The position numbers and the translations under genes were made by a program. From contig CAUJHV010000037.1 of NCBI GenBank assembly GCA_963205115.1, forward strand, positions 1 to 64,000: a stretch of DNA of 64,000 nt. The letters are read 5' to 3'. The number at the start of each line of letters is the position of its first letter. The stretch's first letter is position 1. Below, in pieces: positions 56,038-64,000 of the stretch. This stretch comes from Pseudomonadota bacterium. GTDB lineage: Bacteria; Pseudomonadota; Gammaproteobacteria; Burkholderiales; Burkholderiaceae_C. The notes beneath the pieces are model-generated. The model saw only the letters and a program-made list of their open reading frames with translations, made no database searches and was not told the origin of the DNA.

Positions 56038-56352
56038 GTGCACCCGGCCGGTCTGTACATCGTGGTGGCTGAACTGCGGGCCAGGCCCGAATGCGTGGAC
56101 GCGTTCATCGCCCTGGCCCGCGGGTTCGCCGCCGAGTGCCTGGCGATGGAGCGCGGATGCCGCCAGTTCCAGGTGGTGCGGCTGGCGTCGTCGCCTGCGC
56201 ACGTGCTGTTCTTCGAGGCCTACGACGACGAGGCCGCCTTCGGCGTCCACAGCCGCTCGGCCCACCTGCAGCGCTTCAAGGCCGCCTTCCAGGGCCTGGT
56301 GCTCGGTGAACAGCCGCTGCGCCTGGGCTGGCTGGAGCCGGTGGGCCCATGA
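56038..56352 (+). CDS. Antibiotic-biosynthesis-monooxygenase (ABM) fold protein
   Basis: About 104 residues of the dimeric alpha-beta barrel ABM family (YgiN/LsrG-like). LYIVVAELRARPECVDAF begins the fold, ERGCRQFQVVRL is the central strand region, and FEAYDDEAAFGVHSRSAHL is the conserved His-containing segment. Members include quinol monooxygenases and LsrG isomerases. The start is uncertain: GTG 56038 is chosen, but TTG 56020 overlapping the previous stop would also fit. It is probably co-transcribed with the DRL-like gene and convergent with the second LysR gene. Confidence 0.8.
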   Translation: MHPAGLYIVVAELRARPECVDAFIALARGFAAECLAMERGCRQFQVVRLASSPAHVLFFEAYDDEAAFGVHSRSAHLQRFKAAFQGLVLGEQPLRLGWLEPVGP

Positions 56353-56366
56353 CAGGCGCCTGCGCC

Positions 56367-57305
56367 TCAAGGCCGGCCACGGCGTGTGCCCGTGCGGGCG
56401 CGGGCCGGGGCAGGGGACTCCCCGCCCTTGGCGGCTTCGGCATGGATCCACGCCAGGAAGGCTTCCACGGGTGGCCGCAGCGCGTGCCGCGCCGGGTAGA
56501 CGACAAAGTGCGCCTTGACCCGAATGCTCGGTTCGAGTCCGAACACCGGGCGAAGCTTGCCGTCGTGCAGCAGGCGTGCGGCCAGTGTGGCACTTTCCAG
56601 GGCCACGCCCAGGCCGAGCGTGGCGGCGTCCATGGCCATCTGCGCGCGGTCGAAGCGCAGGGCGAAGCGTTCGGGTGCGCGCCGGTTGGCATGCGTGGCA
56701 AACCAGTCGGTCCACTGCACGACGCTGACGTTGCTCTGGATCAGCGGCACCCGCGCCAGCTGGTCGACGCTGTCGAGCCGATGGGCGCGGATGAACGCGG
56801 GGCTGGCCATGGGCACGATGCGCTCTTCGAACAGGGGTTCGACCACCAGATCCGGCCAGTGAGGGACGCCGTAGCGAATGTCGATCTCGGCTGGACCGAG
56901 CGCGAAGTCGCTGTGTGTCGGCGTGGCCGACAGGTTCAGCACGATGTCCGGGTTGGCCTTCGCGAACGAGGGCAGGCGCGGCATCAGCCACAGCGTGGCC
57001 AGGCTCGGCGAACAGTGCAGGTACAGGCTGTTGGAAACGCCTTGCTTCACGTCCTCGGTGGCCAGGCCGATGGCGGCCAGGGCGCCGCTCACGCGTTCGA
57101 GGTAGCGCTCGCCGGCCGCGGTCAGCCGCACGCCGTGGGCGCTGCGCTCCAGCAGCCGGGCGCCCAGATGCGCTTCGAGCCGTGCCACCTGGTGACTCAC
57201 CGCCGACGCGGTGAGGTGCATCTCGGCTGCGGCCAGGGCAAAACTGCGCCTTCGCGCGACGGCCTCGAAGGCCTGCAGGTTGACGACGGGCGGCAGCGAG
57301 GACAT
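56367..57305 (-). CDS. LysR-family regulator, GcvA-like (second regulator of the catabolic locus)
   Basis: 312-residue LysR-type regulator. The helix-turn-helix (about 8-68) includes SFALAAAEMHLTASAVSHQV, and the GcvA-like effector domain carries SLATLWLMPRLPSFAKANPD. Start: ATG 57305 is preferred; a GTG three codons upstream is possible. It is divergent from the SDR-TRAP-transketolase genes, the classic layout for autoregulation and control of the neighbouring operon. A GATGA-N7-TCATC dyad lies 20 bases upstream of its start. Confidence 0.93.
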   Translation of the reverse strand: MSSLPPVVNLQAFEAVARRRSFALAAAEMHLTASAVSHQVARLEAHLGARLLERSAHGVRLTAAGERYLERVSGALAAIGLATEDVKQGVSNSLYLHCSPSLATLWLMPRLPSFAKANPDIVLNLSATPTHSDFALGPAEIDIRYGVPHWPDLVVEPLFEERIVPMASPAFIRAHRLDSVDQLARVPLIQSNVSVVQWTDWFATHANRRAPERFALRFDRAQMAMDAATLGLGVALESATLAARLLHDGKLRPVFGLEPSIRVKAHFVVYPARHALRPPVEAFLAWIHAEAAKGGESPAPARARTGTRRGRP

Positions 57306-57324
57306 AGGGAGCACCCTGTGATCA

Positions 57325-57341
57325 GATGACAGAAATTCATC
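57325..57341. promoter_or_regulatory. LysR-type box in the divergent control region
   Basis: GATGA and TCATC are exact inverted arms separated by seven bases (17 bp in total), containing the T-N11-A core expected of LysR regulators. It lies between the second LysR gene and the SDR gene, so it is the likely binding site of that regulator. Confidence 0.55.
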
Positions 57342-57470
57342 TTAGCCTGACGAAACTTCGCTTGCTGTCTTGTTGCGGCACCCGGAAGATGCGGGCTCCT
57401 CGGACGGCTTGTGCCCCATGCGGCGCGTGCGCGGCCCGTGATTCCACAGACCCTGCAGGAGATTGAATCG

Positions 57471-58220
57471 ATGCTGCTCAAGGACAAAGTTGCCGTCATC
57501 ACCGGCGGTGCCGGGCTCAACGGGCTGGGCTACGCCACGGCCCGCCAGATGGCCGCACACGGCGCCCGCGTGGTGATCCTCGACCTCGAACGCGCCGAGC
57601 CGAGCGCGGCTGCTGCCGCGCTGGGGTCCGGTCACCTGGGGGTGGTGGCCGATGTCACCGACAAGGCCTCGTGCGAGGCCGCCGTGCGCGCCGTGCTGCA
57701 GCAGTACGGGCGCATCGATATCCTCTTCAACAACGCCGGCATCACGCAGCCGCGCAAGTTCCTGGACATCACCGCGGCCGATTACGACGCCGTGCTGGAC
57801 GTCAGCCTGCGCGGCATGCTGTACATGTCGCAGGCCGTGATTCCGGCCATGCGCGAGCAGAAGTCGGGTTCCATCATCAACACCTCCTCGGTGTCGGCGC
57901 AGCGTGGCGGCGGCATCCTGGGTGGGCCGCACTACTCGGCGGCGAAGGCCGGCATGCTGGGCCTGGGGCGGGCCATGGCGCGCGAGCTGGGCATCGACGG
58001 CATCCGCGTCAATGCGATCACGCCCGGCCTGATCGCCACCGACATCAACAAGGGCCTGATTCCGGATGACCGGATGAAGGGCATCCTGGAGCAGATCCCG
58101 CTGAACCGCATCGGCGTACCCGATGACGTGGCCGGCTGCGTCGTCTTCCTCGCCAGCGACCTCTCGAAGTACCTGACCGGCGTGACGCTCGACGTCAACG
58201 GCGGGATGCTGATTCACTGA
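57471..58220 (+). CDS. Short-chain dehydrogenase/reductase
   Basis: 249-residue SDR of the classical type. Cofactor motif TGGAGLNGLGYATA, where an acidic LDLERAE after strand 2 favours NAD over NADP; NNAG in FNNAGITQPR; catalytic Ser in INTSSVSAQRGG; Tyr-Lys in HYSAAKAGMLG. It likely oxidises a hydroxyl group of the imported substrate. Start: ATG 57471 with AGGAG about ten bases upstream. It heads the operon SDR-dctP-dctQ-dctM-transketolases. Confidence 0.93.
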   Translation: MLLKDKVAVITGGAGLNGLGYATARQMAAHGARVVILDLERAEPSAAAAALGSGHLGVVADVTDKASCEAAVRAVLQQYGRIDILFNNAGITQPRKFLDITAADYDAVLDVSLRGMLYMSQAVIPAMREQKSGSIINTSSVSAQRGGGILGGPHYSAAKAGMLGLGRAMARELGIDGIRVNAITPGLIATDINKGLIPDDRMKGILEQIPLNRIGVPDDVAGCVVFLASDLSKYLTGVTLDVNGGMLIH

Positions 58221-58252
58221 CCTTTCAAGCAGAAGCACAAAGGAGACAAGAC

Positions 58253-59239
58253 ATGCAACGCAAGACTTTCATGATTCACACGTTGGCGCTGGCGGCGGCG
58301 CTGTTTGCCGGGGCTGCATCGGCGCAGGCGGTCAAGCTGACGCTGGCCCACGGCACGGCGCTGGACAACCCGCGGCACACGGCAGCGCTGAAGTTCGCCG
58401 AGGTGGTCAAGGCCAAGAGTGCCGGCCGCATCGACGTGACCGTAGCGGGTGCGGCGCAACTCGGTGACGACGCCGCCATGGTCACGGCGCTGCGCACCGG
58501 CGCGCTGGACATGTCGGCCAATTCGCAGGGCGCGGTGGCCAACGTCGTACCCGAGTACGCCGCCTTCGGCATGCCCTTCCTGTTCTCCAGCCAGGCCCAT
58601 GCCTGGAAGGTGATGGACGGCTCGGCGGGCAAGGAGCTTGCCGACAAGTCCGCGGAGAAGGGCCTGATCGTGCTCGGCTACTGGGACAACGGCATCCGCC
58701 AGATGAGCAACAGCAAGCGGCCGCTGCTCAAGCCTGAGGACCTGAAGGGCCTGAAGATGCGCACCCCGCCCGATACGGTGACGGTGGACATCATGCAGAG
58801 CATGGGTGCCGAGGCGCAGCAGATCAAGTTCTCCGAGTTGTACGTGGCGCTGCAGCAGGGCGTGGTGGACGGTCAGGAGAACCCGCTGGTCAACATCTGG
58901 GCCGGCAAGCTGCACGAGGTGCAGAAGTACATCTCGCTGACGGGTCACAAGTACGAACTGACGCCTTTCCTGATCGGCAAGCGGTCCTGGGACAAGCTCT
59001 CGGAGGCCGACAAGAAGGTGATCCACGAAGCCGCCGCCGAGGCGACGTCGCTGCAGCGCAAGCTGGCACAGGAGGCCGAGGAGAAGATGTTTGCCGAGCT
59101 CAAGGCCAAGGGCGTGCAGATCGACAAGGTCGACCAGGGCCCGTTCATGGCGGCCACGGCACCCGTGATCGCCAAGTGGGAGTCCAGCCCGATCGGCCCG
59201 TTCGTCAAGAAGGTGGTTGCCGCAGCACGCGCGAAGTAA
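58253..59239 (+). CDS. TRAP transporter solute-binding protein, DctP family
   Basis: 328-residue periplasmic receptor with a signal peptide (about residues 1-24, ending ASAQA). It has the DctP-family layout, with GLKMRTPPD placing the conserved carboxylate-binding Arg at about 170 and FSELYVALQQGVVDGQENP after it. The conserved Arg indicates an organic-acid ligand such as a sugar acid. Strong ribosome site AAAGGAGA. It lies 32 bases after the SDR gene. A large hairpin follows, which may favour its overproduction relative to the membrane subunits. Confidence 0.94.
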   Translation: MQRKTFMIHTLALAAALFAGAASAQAVKLTLAHGTALDNPRHTAALKFAEVVKAKSAGRIDVTVAGAAQLGDDAAMVTALRTGALDMSANSQGAVANVVPEYAAFGMPFLFSSQAHAWKVMDGSAGKELADKSAEKGLIVLGYWDNGIRQMSNSKRPLLKPEDLKGLKMRTPPDTVTVDIMQSMGAEAQQIKFSELYVALQQGVVDGQENPLVNIWAGKLHEVQKYISLTGHKYELTPFLIGKRSWDKLSEADKKVIHEAAAEATSLQRKLAQEAEEKMFAELKAKGVQIDKVDQGPFMAATAPVIAKWESSPIGPFVKKVVAAARAK

Positions 59240-59296
59240 GCGCCACAGCGATCACAGCCGCGGCCACAACCGCCTGAGCGACAACTGCATGCGCGA

Positions 59297-59332
59297 CCCG
59301 CTGCGAGGCTGAATACGCCTGGCCGCAGCGGG
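59297..59332 (+). other. Intercistronic stem-loop between dctP and dctQ
   Basis: A 9-bp stem, CCCGCTGCG (59297-59305) with CGCAGCGGG (59324-59332), encloses an inner AGGC/GCCT stem. There is no T tract. In TRAP and ABC operons such elements often stabilise the binding-protein mRNA segment, letting the receptor exceed the permease. Confidence 0.6.
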
Positions 59333-59349
59333 CCGCCGAGGAGACCCCC

Positions 59350-59883
59350 ATGGACACCGTCGTCGTCGAGCGCAATGCGCTCGAGCGGGCGATCGTCTTC
59401 GTCTGCAGCATCGTGCTGTGGGTGACGACCATCGTGATCTTCGTGATCCTCACCGCCAACACGGCCTTGCGCTACGCCGGCGGCTCGAGCCTGCAGTGGG
59501 CCAACGAGGTGCCCGAACTTTTGTTTCCCTGGCTGGTGATGGCCGGGGTCGTGCTGGCGTCGGAGAAGGGCGCGCACATCGCCACGGTCTTCCTCGTCGA
59601 CTCGGTGGGGACGGGCGCTCGGCGGATCATTGCCATCATCTCCTGGACGGCGGTGGCACTGCTGTACGCCGTGCTGATCCGTGCCACCTGGGGCATGCTG
59701 GAGATCGTGCACGACGAGCGCTCACCGATCCTGCAGGTGCCGGGATCGGTGACCTACGTGTGCGTGCTGATCGGGATGGTGCTGATGGCCGCGCTGGCCT
59801 TGCTCGCGGCGTGGCGCGCGTGGCACAGCGAGCGCGTCGTGCACGACAGCCTCGAGCCGGGTGCGCAGGCCGCGCAGGGGTGA
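59350..59883 (+). CDS. TRAP transporter small permease, DctQ family
   Basis: 177-residue membrane protein with four predicted helices: about 15-38, 52-72, 92-112 and 132-155. The segment WANEVPELLFPWLVMAGVVL is the family core. It joins the large permease to form the import complex for the ligand caught by DctP. Start: ATG 59350 with GAGGAGA about seven bases upstream. DctM follows after seven bases. Confidence 0.93.
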   Translation: MDTVVVERNALERAIVFVCSIVLWVTTIVIFVILTANTALRYAGGSSLQWANEVPELLFPWLVMAGVVLASEKGAHIATVFLVDSVGTGARRIIAIISWTAVALLYAVLIRATWGMLEIVHDERSPILQVPGSVTYVCVLIGMVLMAALALLAAWRAWHSERVVHDSLEPGAQAAQG

Positions 59884-59890
59884 ACAGACC

Positions 59891-61150
59891 ATGAGTGCAT
59901 TGATCCTGTTCGTCTTCCTGGGTGCGGCCGCGCTGGCGGTGCCGATCGCTCACGCCCTCCTGCTGGCCGCGCTGGCGGCGGCCGCCAGCACCGACCGCGT
60001 GCCGCTGGACCTGCTGGTGCAGCAGATGGTGGCGCAGGTGCAGAGCTTCCCGCTCATCGCGATCCCGTTCTTCATGCTGACGGGTTCGCTGATGATGGGC
60101 GGCAAGCTCGGCCAGGCGATCGTCGGCGTGCTGACTCATCTGGTGGGTCGCTGGCACGGCGGGCCTGCGCAGGTCAGCGTGCTGTCGTCCACGCTGTTCG
60201 GCGGCGTCTCCGGCTCGGCGGTGGCCGACGCCTCGGCCATCGGCTCGCTGATCATGCCGTGGCACCGCCGGCTGGGCTACCCGATGGCGTTCTCGGCCGC
60301 GTCGCTGGCCTGTGCCGCCACGATCGACATCATCATCCCGCCGTCGATTCCGATGATCCTGTACGCGCTGTCGTCCAACGCTTCGATTGCCGCGCTGTTC
60401 TACGCCGGCATCCTGCCCGGGCTGCTGCTGTGCGGGGGCTTCATGGTCGCCTGCTGGTGGGTGGGCAAGCGACGCAACCTGCCGCGCGAGACGGCGCCGG
60501 CGGACCGTGCGAAGTTCCGGCGCGACCTGTTCCTGTCGCTGCCGGCCATCGCGCTGCCGGTGCTGATCGTCGTCTTCCTGCGCTTCGGCATCGCCACGCC
60601 CACCGAGGTCGCGGTGCTGGCCGCGCTGTTCTCGGGCGCGGTGTCGGCGCTGATGTACCGTGACCTGTCGCTCAAGCGGCTGCACCACGCGATCCTCGAG
60701 GCCGGCCTGGCCACTGGCGTCGTGCTGCTGGTGATCATGGCCTCGGCGGCCATTGGCTGGCTGCTGACCTTCGACCAGATGCCGCAGAACATCGCGCAGT
60801 GGGTTCAGCAGAACGTCACCACGAAGTGGGTCGTGATCCTGCTGATGAACCTGATGATGCTGTTCCTGGGCATGTTCATCGACCTGCCGGCGGCGGTGCT
60901 GCTGCTCACGCCCGTCTTCCTGCCACTGGCCCAGACGATCGGCATGGACCCGATCCAGCTCGGCCTGATGATGGTCGTCAACCTGGCCATCGGGCTGTAC
61001 ACGCCGCCGGTGGGTACGACGCTGTTCATCACCAGCGCACTGGCCAAGGTCAAGGTCGGCGAGACCGTACGCGAGATGTGGCCGTTCTACCTCGTGGCAC
61101 TGACCGTGCTGGGCATCGTTTCCTACGTGCCCGCCAGCATCCTGCGCTGA
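59891..61150 (+). CDS. TRAP transporter large permease, DctM family
   Basis: 419-residue permease with about twelve hydrophobic segments. The signature GGVSGSAVADASAIGSLIMP and a later IPPSIPMILYAL segment are typical of DctM subunits, which use the sodium gradient to drive uptake. Start: ATG 59891; a longer in-frame reading would extend into dctQ. The transketolase N-subunit gene begins 25 bases after it. Confidence 0.95.
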   Translation: MSALILFVFLGAAALAVPIAHALLLAALAAAASTDRVPLDLLVQQMVAQVQSFPLIAIPFFMLTGSLMMGGKLGQAIVGVLTHLVGRWHGGPAQVSVLSSTLFGGVSGSAVADASAIGSLIMPWHRRLGYPMAFSAASLACAATIDIIIPPSIPMILYALSSNASIAALFYAGILPGLLLCGGFMVACWWVGKRRNLPRETAPADRAKFRRDLFLSLPAIALPVLIVVFLRFGIATPTEVAVLAALFSGAVSALMYRDLSLKRLHHAILEAGLATGVVLLVIMASAAIGWLLTFDQMPQNIAQWVQQNVTTKWVVILLMNLMMLFLGMFIDLPAAVLLLTPVFLPLAQTIGMDPIQLGLMMVVNLAIGLYTPPVGTTLFITSALAKVKVGETVREMWPFYLVALTVLGIVSYVPASILR

Positions 61151-61175
61151 TATCCCCGTGATTGGAGCCCCGGCC

Positions 61176-62030
61176 ATGACATCCCCTTCCGATCCGCTGC
61201 CCGGCCTGCGGCAGTGCGCCTACCGCATCCGACGGCTCGCGGTGCGCATGGGCGAGGTGCAGGGCCAGGGTTATGTCGGCCAGGCTCTGGGCTGGGCCGA
61301 CGTGCTGGCCGTGGCCTACGGCCACGCGATGAACTTCCGTCCCACCGATCCCGAATGGGAAGGCCGCGACCGCTTCCTGCTGTCGCACGGCCACTATGCG
61401 ATCGCGCACTACGCCGCGCTGATCGAGGCCGGCATCATCCCCGAGAGCGAACTCGAGACCTACGGCAGTGACGACAGCCGGCTGCCGATGTCGGGCATGG
61501 CCAGCTACACGCCAGGCATGGAGATCTCGGGCGGCTCACTCGGCCAGGGCCTGGTCATCGGCGTGGGCATGGCACTCGGCCTGAAGCACAAGAAGAACCC
61601 GGCCTTCGTCTACAACAGCATGAGCGACGGCGAGCTCGACGAAGGCTCGACCTGGGAGGCCGCGATGGCCGCGGCACACCACCGCCTGGACAACCTGATC
61701 TGCCTGGTCGACATCAACAACCAGCAAGCCGACGGCCCGTCGAGCCAGGTGCTGGGATTCGAGCCGCTGGCCGACAAGTGGGCGGCCTTCGGCTGGCACG
61801 TGCAACGTGTGACGGGCAACGACCTGGCCGCCGTGCTCGCGGCCTTCGATGCCTCGCGCGCGCTGGCCGATCCGAAACCACGCGTCATCCTGTTCGACAC
61901 GTTGATGGGCAAAGGCGTGCCCTTCCTGGAGCAGCGCGAGAAGAACCACTTCATCCGCGTCGACCCGCCGGAGTGGCAGCAGGCACTCGACATCCTGGAC
62001 GCGTCGCAACCCGAAGGAGCCCGCACATGA
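61176..62030 (+). CDS. Transketolase N-terminal (ThDP pyrophosphate-binding) subunit
   Basis: 284-residue subunit equal to the N-terminal third of a transketolase. Conserved sites are LLSHGHYAIAHY, GGSLGQGL and the ThDP motif, here SDGELDEGSTWEA with the metal-binding Asn in DINNQQ. Split transketolases need the C-terminal partner encoded next. Such pairs occur in sugar catabolism, for example the AptA/AptB apulose-phosphate transketolase. Start: ATG 61176 with GGAG nine bases upstream. Its stop overlaps the next start (ATGA). Confidence 0.92.
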   Translation: MTSPSDPLPGLRQCAYRIRRLAVRMGEVQGQGYVGQALGWADVLAVAYGHAMNFRPTDPEWEGRDRFLLSHGHYAIAHYAALIEAGIIPESELETYGSDDSRLPMSGMASYTPGMEISGGSLGQGLVIGVGMALGLKHKKNPAFVYNSMSDGELDEGSTWEAAMAAAHHRLDNLICLVDINNQQADGPSSQVLGFEPLADKWAAFGWHVQRVTGNDLAAVLAAFDASRALADPKPRVILFDTLMGKGVPFLEQREKNHFIRVDPPEWQQALDILDASQPEGART

Positions 62031-63037
62031 GCGACGCCGTTATCGGCAAGAAGCCGCGGCTGACCACCTCGGCGATGATTGCCTCGATCGCCTCGGAAGG
62101 GCAGCGCGTCAAGGCCGCGCCGTTTGGCAAGGCGCTGGTCGAGTGCGCGGCGAACCGGCCCGAGATCGTCGGCCTGACCGCCGACCTCGCCAAGTACACC
62201 GACCTGCATCTGTTCGCGCAGGCCTACCCCGACCGCTTCTACCAGATGGGCATGGCCGAGCAGCTGCTGATGGGCGCCTCCGGCGGCATGGCCAAGGAAG
62301 GGTTGGTGCCTTTTGCGACCACGTATGCCGCGTTCGGCACGCGGCGCGCCTACGACTTCATCCACCAGGTCATCGCGGAAGAGAAGCTCAACGTCAAGAT
62401 CTGCTGCGCGCTGCCGGGCCTGACCACCGGATACGGCCCCAGCCACCAGGCCACGGAAGACCTCGCGATGATGCGCGGCATCCCGGGGCTGACCATCGTC
62501 GACCCCTGCGACGCGCTCGACATCGAGCAGGCCGTGCCACAGATCGCCGCGCACCAGGGGCCGGTCTACATGCGGTTGCTGCGTGGCCAGGTGCCGCTGG
62601 TGCTGGACGAGATCGACGGCTACCGGTTCGAGCTGGGTAAGGCCAAGCTGCTGCGGGAGGGGGCCGATGTGCTGGTGATCAGCAGCGGCATCCTGACCAT
62701 GCGCGCGCTGGAGGTCGCCCAGGACCTGGCGAAGGACCGCGTCGGGGTGGCCGTGCTTCACTGCCCGACGATCAAGCCGCTGGACGAGGCCACGATCGTC
62801 GATGCCGTTCGCGCCGGACCGCGCCTGGTGGTGGTGGCCGAGAACCATTCGGTGGTCGGCGGCTTGGGCGAGGCGGTCGCCAGCGCGCTGCTGCGCCATG
62901 GCGCGCAGCCCGCTGGGTTCCGCCTGGCCGGCCTGCCCGATGGCTTCCTCGACGCCGGCGCGCTGCCGACGCTGCATGACCGCTACGGCATCAGCCGCGA
63001 ATCGCTGGCTGCGCGCATCAAGGCCTGGATGACATGA
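62027..63037 (+). CDS. Transketolase C-terminal (pyrimidine-binding) subunit
   Basis: 336-residue subunit with the transketolase pyrimidine domain (about 10-190) and the C-terminal domain. The catalytic Glu that activates ThDP is in MGMAEQLLMGASGG; TTGYGPSHQATEDLAMMR is the conserved His-containing loop. With the preceding subunit it forms a complete active site at the interface. Both its start and stop overlap the neighbours in ATGA arrangements, so three transketolase genes are translationally coupled. Confidence 0.93.
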   Translation: MSDAVIGKKPRLTTSAMIASIASEGQRVKAAPFGKALVECAANRPEIVGLTADLAKYTDLHLFAQAYPDRFYQMGMAEQLLMGASGGMAKEGLVPFATTYAAFGTRRAYDFIHQVIAEEKLNVKICCALPGLTTGYGPSHQATEDLAMMRGIPGLTIVDPCDALDIEQAVPQIAAHQGPVYMRLLRGQVPLVLDEIDGYRFELGKAKLLREGADVLVISSGILTMRALEVAQDLAKDRVGVAVLHCPTIKPLDEATIVDAVRAGPRLVVVAENHSVVGGLGEAVASALLRHGAQPAGFRLAGLPDGFLDAGALPTLHDRYGISRESLAARIKAWMT

Positions 63038-64000
63038 CCCCCCCCGAAGCGACTGCGGCGCCTTCCCCCCAGGGGGGCGGCGCCATTGGACGGGCCGAGC
63101 CCGATGCGCGGCGGCCGCTTGAAGCAGGCGCCGCTGCGGGCACATCTTCCCAGGTCGCCCACGCGATCCGCTTTCTGGCCATCGATGCCATCGTGCGGGC
63201 GGGCGAAGGCCACCAGGGCGTCCCGCTGGGCATGGCGGAGATCGCCACCGCGCTGTATACGCGGCACCTGAAGTTCGACGCCGCCGCGCCCACCTGGGCC
63301 GACCGCGACCGGGTGGTGCTGTCCAACGGTCATGGCTCGATGCTGCTGTACGCGCTGCTGCACCTGACGGGCTACGCGCGCATGGGCATCGAGCAGGTCA
63401 GCACCTTCCGCGACTTCGGCTCACGCTGCGAGGGACATCCGGAGCGCGACCCCGGCAGCGGCATCGAAGTCACCACCGGTCCGCTGGGCCAGGGCATCGC
63501 CAATGCCTTCGGCATGGCCGTGGCCGAGGCCTACCTCAACGCCCGATTCGGCGAGGGCCTGGTCGATCACCGCACCTACGCCTTCGTGGGTGACGGGTGC
63601 CTGCAGGAAGGTATCGGCCAGGAAATGATCTCGCTGGCCGGGCACCTGCGCCTGTCGAAGCTGACCCTGCTGTGGGACGACAACGCCATCACCGACGATG
63701 GCGCCACCAGCCTGTCGATCAGCGAGGACGTGGCCGAGCGCTTCCGTGTGGCGGGCTGGCATGTGCAGGCCGTGGATGGCCACGACCTCGAGGCCGTGTC
63801 GGCGGCACTCGACGCCGCCAGGGCCGACCCGCGTCCCTCCCTGCTGGCCTGCCGCACCACCATTGCCAAGGGCATCGCCCGGCTGCAAGGCCAGCGCGGC
63901 GGCCACAGTGCCAAGCTCTTTGCCGAAGATGCGACCCAGGCACGTGCCGCCCTGGGCTGGCCGTGGGCCCCGTTCGAGGTGCCGCCGGACGTGCTGGCGG
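63034..64000 (+). CDS. tkt: Full-length-type transketolase, truncated by the window end
   Basis: Reading frame open from ATG 63034 to the window edge (322 codons). It shows canonical transketolase motifs: AIRFLAIDAIVRAGEGHQG, VLSNGHGSMLLYALLHLTGY, TTGPLGQGIANAFGMA and ThDP motif FVGDGCLQEGIGQE with DDNAITDDG. An N-terminal tail of about 40 residues (MTPPEATAAPSPQGGG onward) is not transketolase-like and looks derived from a repeat element. The gene overlaps the C-subunit stop. It may be the housekeeping enzyme or a third catabolic component. Confidence 0.93.
   Translation, partial: MTPPEATAAPSPQGGGAIGRAEPDARRPLEAGAAAGTSSQVAHAIRFLAIDAIVRAGEGHQGVPLGMAEIATALYTRHLKFDAAAPTWADRDRVVLSNGHGSMLLYALLHLTGYARMGIEQVSTFRDFGSRCEGHPERDPGSGIEVTTGPLGQGIANAFGMAVAEAYLNARFGEGLVDHRTYAFVGDGCLQEGIGQEMISLAGHLRLSKLTLLWDDNAITDDGATSLSISEDVAERFRVAGWHVQAVDGHDLEAVSAALDAARADPRPSLLACRTTIAKGIARLQGQRGGHSAKLFAEDATQARAALGWPWAPFEVPPDVLA
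63038..63122. repeat. Possible REP-like intergenic repeat read through into the transketolase N-terminus
   Basis: The stretch begins with a run of eight C, then GAAGCGACTGCGGCGCCTTC, then CCCCCCAGGGGGGCGGCGCC, a CCCCCC/GGGGGG palindrome with flanking inverted GC segments. This C/G-run pattern resembles a common intergenic repeat in Comamonadaceae genomes (recall-based). Here it lies inside the open frame of tkt. A search of the whole genome for copies would decide. Confidence 0.45.

Overview
The window is high-GC, densely packed bacterial DNA. Gene content points to a betaproteobacterium of the order Burkholderiales, probably from the Comamonadaceae / Sphaerotilus-Rubrivivax side. Indicators are a class I PHA synthase with PhaB and a phasin under PhaR-like sites, a homodimeric-E1 pyruvate dehydrogenase operon whose E3 carries a lipoyl domain, a ferredoxin-type cys operon with a DUF934 gene, and many TRAP and LysR genes. 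The genus assignment is inference from these families, not from a marker gene.

Layout. 1-690 holds no convincing complete gene and ends at a 22-bp inverted repeat and a tRNA-Asn with its own terminator. 936-3363 is a TonB-dependent receptor behind a clear TPP riboswitch, so it is probably a thiamin-related receptor. 3456-4920 encodes a ferredoxin-NADP reductase and a 7Fe ferredoxin. 5072-11348 is an assimilatory sulfate reduction operon (exporter, cysI, DUF934, cysH, cysD, cysN). 11687-14517 holds the phasin with two PhaR-type operators, a histone-deacetylase-like amidohydrolase, a thioesterase and a nitroreductase. 14720-19748 holds an ion-transporter-superfamily protein behind a structured leader, a 2-hydroxyacid reductase, RmuC and an MFS transporter. 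19810-21450 holds a periplasmic glutaredoxin-like protein and FolD.

21529-24755 is a FixL/FixJ-like two-component pair divergent from the pyruvate dehydrogenase operon (24921-31759), which has an HslV-like proteasome homologue inserted between E2 and E3. LapG/LapD biofilm-switch genes follow. 34612-37328 contains a Nudix hydrolase, the last two steps of a gentisate-type pathway, and PgeF. 37725-40300 is phaC-phaB. Next come two small-to-medium membrane proteins, a hybrid sensor kinase that appears to have lost its catalytic residues, SelU, GlnD, methionine aminopeptidase, PurL and a PF10118 protein.

The last 10 kb (53558 to the window end) is a catabolic island-like locus. It holds two LysR regulators, a DXR-like (DRL/SAF) oxidoreductase, an ABM-fold protein, an SDR dehydrogenase, a complete DctPQM TRAP importer, a split transketolase (two subunits) and the start of a full-length transketolase. 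It looks like an uptake-plus-oxidoisomerisation-plus-two-carbon-transfer pathway for a sugar acid that I cannot match to a described pathway. It is the best candidate here for an undescribed system.
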